DNA of 64,000 nucleotides from Paramecium pentaurelia (taxonomy: Eukaryota; Ciliophora; Oligohymenophorea; Peniculida; Parameciidae): the NCBI GenBank assembly GCA_905183005.1, contig CAJJDO010000064.1:443978-507977 (forward strand). The letters are read 5' to 3'. The position numbers were made by a program, and so were the translations under genes. This document shows positions 58,761 through 64,000 of the stretch, one piece after another; positions within the stretch are counted from its first letter, which is position 1, and each line of letters begins with the position of its first letter. The notes under the pieces were generated by a model that saw only the letters and a program-made list of their open reading frames with translations, was not told where the DNA came from and searched no databases.

Positions 58761-61432
58761 TCAAAACATTGAATATTCTCCATAATCAAAGAGAATTCTT
58801 GTAAATAGAGTAAGCTCTCTTGTTTTCAAATTTTAATTCTTAATCTGAGTAAAACACAATTAACAATAATCGATATAATTCTAAATATATTATCAATTAG
58901 ATTACATCTTCAACAAATCTTCCTAATTGATTATTCAATGATATGTATCTTGGACCAAATGGTTAGTTTGTTCGACACTAAAAGCAGATGAAACTTTGCT
59001 TTTAATTACCTATTTCTCCTTCTTTTAATTTTAAATTTTTTCCAACTTTTTGAATTTCTATATTATGTAACACAGACTCATCAGTCAAAGGACCATTAAT
59101 AAAAATTAAAGTATCAGCATATCTAAACCTTTCCATACCAATTTTTTTAACATCATCAAATTCAGCACATTCTATGCATACATGCTCATCTTTAAAATAA
59201 GAATAATATTGTTAAGCATGCTAAGATATGTCCTTTTTACAAACTGTGCATATCAGTCCAGGATATTTTATGGAAATAGTATTTTATATGTATTTAGAAA
59301 TAGTCCATATTTATTTTGGAATTATATTAAATAATTAATCCAAAAACTTTTTAATCTGTACAAGTTAAGTATCTCTTACATAATATTAAAGGAAAGTTTT
59401 TGATATCTTTGATTTATTCAGAATCTTTATTATTTTTATTACAATTTCAAATTAAATAACTTTTTCTTTGTCTATAAGTCTGAAATTTTCTTTCATATTA
59501 GTATAAAATAAGTCTGTAATTATTTATAAAATTTTGGTATCATTCATTGGTATATGCTAATGATCAACTTACAATTGTTAGTTTTATTCATCTCTTAATT
59601 TATTGACCTTTTTTTCAATATTTTACAGTTCCCCTTTATATCTGATGATTCCAAATTTATCTATAATCAAATAATGAGGAATAGACTACATTCCATAAAC
59701 GATTTAATCAATTTATCGTACTTACTTTGGAAAATAAAACTCTAAATATTTTTGAAGCTCCTGGTTTAAATCCATAAATAATTATGATTCATCTGATAGA
59801 GCAATACTTAAAATGATGAATCTAACAGAATTACCCCACTTTGTTATATTATTTTTCATTAATTGAGCTAAATGAGATATCCCTTTAACACAAGGTCCAC
59901 AAGCATAGGCCCAATAATCTAGAACTAAGATTTAACCTTAAACATGCTCAATGGTAATGTAATTTTCTTAACCCCATTTCCTATAATTATGCAATGGCTG
60001 AAAAGTATGAAAAGGTTCTAAAGTTACATAAGATTTTATGTCTTGAGTTATTGAATCAATATTTATTGTTCGTTCTTCATCATCACTAAGGTTGGAAAAG
60101 AAGTCTTTAACTTCACTGATTGCTCTTGTGAAAGATTATGCTGTTAAATTTTGAGGCAATGTTGTAAAAGAGTTTTTCTTTTCAGTTTTATATTCTCCAT
60201 TCATATAACTTAATTTCAGAATTTCTTAAGGGAAGTACTATAACTATATTTCTTAGAATGAAAAAATTTCTTAAAATTTTGCTTTAATTTCATATTCTTC
60301 TCTATCAGGATCTCTAATTTTTGATTTAAGTACTTATTTAAGATTATTTGGTATTTATGACCAAAATTCATCAAGAAATTATGTGATTTTATTTTCCTCA
60401 CTTTTATGTACATCATAAATTAATTCAAGTTTTGATTCTAAAAGTACTCTTTTTAATGTATTTTTCTTCCATGTACTTATTTTCTATAAACTAATATCTA
60501 CTTTTCCATTAAAATTAGCTTCCTAAATAATACTAAATAATTTTAGAAAATTGTGTTTTAATTGTCTAAATTATTCAATAGCTGATTAACTTTAATTCTC
60601 ATCGATTATTATTTGATTTACTTTTGTACATTTTTGTTAAAAAAGTTAATTTAATTCATTATCAAGAAATTCTTCAAGAAAGATATTTTCTGGAGATCCC
60701 AAGTATGTAATTTCGCCTTTCTTATTGGTGATGAATATAAATGGGATATCTTTAATATTCAGTTCATTGAAAATTTAATTATTATCATCATATCCATTTG
60801 GAAATCTATAATGTTCAATTTTCTTCCAATTGTTGTTATTCAGTCTCTTAATCAATAATTACAATTGAGAATCTATAGACATTCCAACAATTTTAATTTT
60901 TCCTTACCATTCTAACTTTTTTTGGTATAAGTTTTCACATTATTCAATCAGTTCTTTACTTTTATTTGACCAACTCGCCTAATTGGATAGTATTTTATTA
61001 AAATTACCCAAAAAATGATTAAATGAATAAATCCAGTCTGTAATTTAAACAGTATCTACTCTGGTTCTTAAGTGTTATCAGTGTCAAAGTTGATTCTCTC
61101 AACTTCACTTATCCCTAGAAATTTATCATTTATTTCATATTTCGGACTTAATGTTGTTAAAAGTTTAGATATTTAAATGTCAAGTTCATTACTAAATGAT
61201 TGTTTTTATGAATTGATTTGTTTTTTTAAATTATCAAACAGTGTTCTATGTTAAATTTACAATGGTTTCAAGCTTTTTAGAGTAGTTGACGATTATATAC
61301 TAATGTTATTAAGATCAACTACCTTAGTTATTTATTGATTCCTGTAAATGTCTTAATCTCTTTTATTTCATAGTTTGAGGGAAGCTCCTTTAAAATCGAG
61401 ACCAATATACTTTTTTTTTCTAGTTGATCCAT
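58761..61432 (-). CDS. Nucleoredoxin-like protein with thioredoxin and zinc-binding parts
   Basis: The model starts MDQLEKKSILVSILKELPS and ends ...FDYGEYSMF. One intron at 58881-58905 is certain; others in the N-terminal third are needed but not all placed. The first thioredoxin-like domain resembles nucleoredoxin (KIKIVGMSIDSQLQLLIKRL, then IPFIFITNKKGEI). A second, TlpA-like one carries the redox motif WAYACGPCVKGI. Two C-terminal Cys clusters (GLICTVCKKDIS ... CIECAEFDD, and FICFQC ... YCQLCF) look like ZZ- or C1-type zinc sites, as in plant nucleoredoxins. It is probably a cytosolic or nuclear disulfide reductase. It is larger than usual, with about 250 extra helical residues between domains. 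Confidence 0.78.
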
Positions 61433-62161
61433 TTGAAATTTGCGTTTACAAATATATTATTAAAATAAAATAACTCAAAAACTTTAAAAATTCATCATAT
61501 ATTATATATAAGCGTATTTGTTTCTATGTGAATAAATTTTCACAATCCATTTTCTTTAAGCTATTATGTATTTTAAAAATACTGATTTTTAAATTCTAAT
61601 ACAATTATTAAATGAAATTCTCATCTGTTGGCAATATGGCCAACATGGAAATAGTTAAAAAGCTAAATATTTTTCCTTATAAAAAAATCGACATAATTCT
61701 GAATATTTTGATGGACAATGAGTCAATATATTAATCAGATTATCATACAAATTAATGAGAAATAAAAGCTTACTTTACTAAAAAAAGATCATTAATATTT
61801 GAATGTCAAGGCTTAGAACGATTATAACTTAAAAATTTAATCTGATTACATTTTTAGAGAAGCCAACTTCTTAGTTTCTTTTTTTCAAAAATATAGCATT
61901 AAATTTTTTTGGATTTATTAAGGAAAAAAATCCAAATATTTTTATCTATTTAATTCTCTAAAATTCAATTTTTTTCAATAACAATTTTATTGAATAAGCG
62001 AAAATTCTTATTTTATAGTTACTGATACACTGAAAAGAATAATCTGCAATTGTAGTAATTTTAACAATACATTATTGCTGAATTAATACCTAAATAGAAT
62101 AAAGCACTTGTACTTTTACTACAAGAAGTGAAGTTATTCCGAGTAGTTATTATTTTATAAT
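61433..62161. other. Gene-poor region with a short possible ORF
   Basis: This is 729 bp upstream of the nucleoredoxin-like gene. A 48-codon plus-strand frame at 61612-61758 (MKFSSVGNMANMEIVKKLNI...) has slightly higher GC than its surroundings and could be a first exon or a remnant. A further polar frame follows but I could not join them. Otherwise A/T-rich with no feature. Confidence 0.35.
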
Positions 62162-63287
62162 GTTTGAACCTGAAGATAAGGGTATTAAAAGAAATCAAGC
62201 TTTTAAAAATTTATTGAAATAAGCAGTCCTTTTTATCCTATTTTTTTTTAGCTAGCTACGCTCATTCAATTATTGATAATTAAGGCTATGGAAACTATCT
62301 TTTGGCACTTGGTTCTTATAGCATTTTTTCATATTTTTTGTATCATTCAATAAAATTCAATAAAGCTAAAACCATCCTTAAAACGTTGAAGTTTTCCTTC
62401 AAAAACAAATAATAATACTTCTTTCTCTTTTAATGAATAAGAATTGTACTATTATTGTGAACAACTTTAATAAAGAGCTTAACTCTTTGAAAGAACTTTA
62501 AATTTAAGGGATAGCATTTTTATGCGAAGAATCAATTTCTTTATTAATAGATGTTTGAAGATTACTTATTCAATTAATTTTGTACATTTGCTCAAAGTAA
62601 AGAATTGTCTTATTCAAATAAATAATTTAAATATTCTCAATTTATAGATATTAACAATACGAAAGAATCATATCAAAAATAAGAGACTTTATTTTAGTAT
62701 TTTATATATTCTCTAATAATTTTCAAAGGCCTGATAGAATAATCTTATTCAGTGTTATGAAAAGATGTCTAAAAATTGGTCTAATTTCCGAATTAAAGAA
62801 TGGAAAAAAAAGTTAGAAGAACCTTTGAAAAATGCATATAAATATTTATATTCAACTTGATCATTAATTATTAATTATAATAATCCTAAAGCTCAATCTT
62901 ACTTCCCTCAAAACTCTCTTACATTTTTTAACAAACGAGCTATATAGCTTATTACCTGGCCTTAAATTTTTATTATTTATATTTTCTTTGATTAAATCTC
63001 CTTCGTTGTATCTTGTTTATTGGATTTCTATTGATGAAAAAAACATTTTAAATATATTAGAAAGTGCTTTGGATTTAGGAGCATGAGAGGAGTAATCAGA
63101 ATCAATCTATTCTCATCTTACTTATAATATAAGGATAGGATCTTAAGTTCTAAAATCAAATGTATTTAAGCTTTTTCATAATTTAATTGAATATACTTTT
63201 ACATTATTCAAGAGTCAATCTTAAATGCAAATGATAAGTCTGCCCGTTGTAAGATATTGAAAGAGGATAATAAAAAACCAAATATGA
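62162..63287 (+). pseudogene. Degraded reading frames upstream of a WD40 relic
   Basis: Several protein-like fragments occur in different frames: MFEPEDKGIKRNQAFKNLL at 62160, a TPR-like fragment (YAHSIIDNQGYGNYLLALGS then FNKAKTILKTLKF) near 62257-62440, and further polar pieces. Frames change without plausible splice sites and stops interrupt them. At 63225-63245 a partial WD40 element (NDKSAR) precedes the WD40 relic. The stretch looks like the decayed 5' part of a repeat-protein gene. Confidence 0.4.
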
Positions 63288-63758
63288 GCCTGTTTCTCTC
63301 CTGATGGAAATACATTAGCTTCTGGTAATGATGATAAGTCTATCCGTCTATGGGAAATCGAAAACAAGTATTGTTCAGATAATAGATTTAAAGAAATTTA
63401 GGTTAAAAATACAAAATATCCTTTTTTTAACACCCCTTTGCAGTAAAAGAATATTATTTAAAATTTAGATAAATCTAATATTATGGTTTACCCTTCAATT
63501 TTGTTTAGGTTTGAGAGAGTTTTTTATAAAAAACCGTTTCCTTTTAGGAGAATTATAGGAGTAACACTTGATTAATTTAAAAACTAACCTATATTAACCC
63601 TTAATTTAAATCTATTTTAATATACTTCTTGTGTCCAATATTTGTTGATAGAGTTCTATTTTATAGTTTTTTTCTTTTTTAACAATCTTGAAGCATTACT
63701 AAAATGGAAATTAATTTAGCACATTTAAAAATTACAATAATAATTATTAGTTGCATGA
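63288..63758 (+). pseudogene. WD40-repeat protein relic
   Basis: One clean WD40 blade (CFSPDGNTLASGNDDKSI then RLWEIENK) begins at 63288. It continues in frame into a tail with TPLQQKNIIQNLDKSNI that resembles, from memory and unchecked, the conserved C-terminal tail of ciliate multi-WD40 proteins, then loses resemblance until a TGA at 63756-63758. Family members carry many tandem blades, so one blade plus an eroded tail, with no start codon or upstream blades in frame, indicates a truncated pseudogene. The GC content of the blade is visibly higher than the flanks. Confidence 0.6.
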
Positions 63759-64000
63759 ATGCAATAATATCTTAATTCTTTGTATACTGTTTTTTTGGTA
63801 TTATTCTTATCATAACCAAGCATTTTCTATCAATTTATATTTCGAATGTGAATTGTATAAGATTTATAAAGTATATTCTACAACTAAATCTTTCAGCATT
63901 TATCATTTCTAAGTTTTCTAATCTTCTTATTTCTTGAGAGTGAATATATCTTATTCACAAAATAATATATTCTCAACTCATATTTAATTAACAGTAATAC
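63759..64000. other. Window end, no gene recognised
   Basis: AT-rich sequence to the window edge. No telomeric repeats are present, so this is a window cut and not a chromosome end. Confidence 0.5.

Noticed and set aside
1..64000. CRISPR arrays, bacterial operons, rRNA or tRNA genes
   Set aside because: No spaced direct repeats, no tRNA box pairs or rRNA-like stretches were seen, and the genome is eukaryotic with introns.

Overview
The window reads as a macronuclear scaffold of a Paramecium-type ciliate. Long conserved proteins only read through if TAA and TAG are translated as glutamine and TGA is the only stop. Introns are tiny (21-31 nt, GTA...TAG/AAG), base composition is very AT-rich, genes lie tens of bases apart on both strands, and one gene encodes a trichocyst matrix protein, a secretory product known from Paramecium. 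All models below were built by hand with that code. Where the spliced length is stated as a whole number of codons, the introns listed close the frame exactly.

Layout. 1-5.0 kb: the end of an unknown gene, two divergently placed papain-fold proteins that both have glycine in place of the catalytic cysteine, and two same-strand genes 23 nt apart, one with a SANT/Myb-like domain. 5-10.6 kb: coiled-coil proteins. 10,690-11,014 is an N gap flanked by two identical 784-bp copies, most likely a false duplication. 11.8-32 kb: a kinase-rich stretch (CaMKK-like, CaMK-like, a predicted pseudokinase, a ULK-like kinase and a Q-rich-tailed kinase) interspersed with BOP1 (ribosome biogenesis), a vacuolar sorting receptor, a PAQR seven-helix receptor and a BET-like single bromodomain protein. 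32-41.7 kb: membrane histidine acid phosphatase, SF-assemblin, small coiled-coil, OB-fold-like and Cys-rich secreted proteins, another kinase, the trichocyst matrix protein and a three-repeat Myb with a Q-rich tail. 42.4-53.6 kb: small hypotheticals, a membrane-anchored aspartyl protease, a coiled-coil protein, a large N-myristoylation-candidate protein, and a tandem pair of GUP1-like MBOAT acyltransferases. 53.6-64 kb is gene-poor: one probable large membrane protein with an unresolved model, a nucleoredoxin-like protein with thioredoxin and zinc-binding parts, and a decayed WD40-repeat relic.

The genes do not form an operon or a single pathway; the arrangement is ordinary ciliate gene packing. 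Recurring themes are signalling kinases, secretion and lysosome-type functions (peptidases, acid phosphatase, sorting receptor, trichocyst protein) and cytoskeletal coiled coils. The most unusual points are the paired catalytically altered peptidases, the pseudokinase close to a related active-looking kinase, the long insertion in the PAQR protein, and the gap-flanking duplication that corrupts local annotation.
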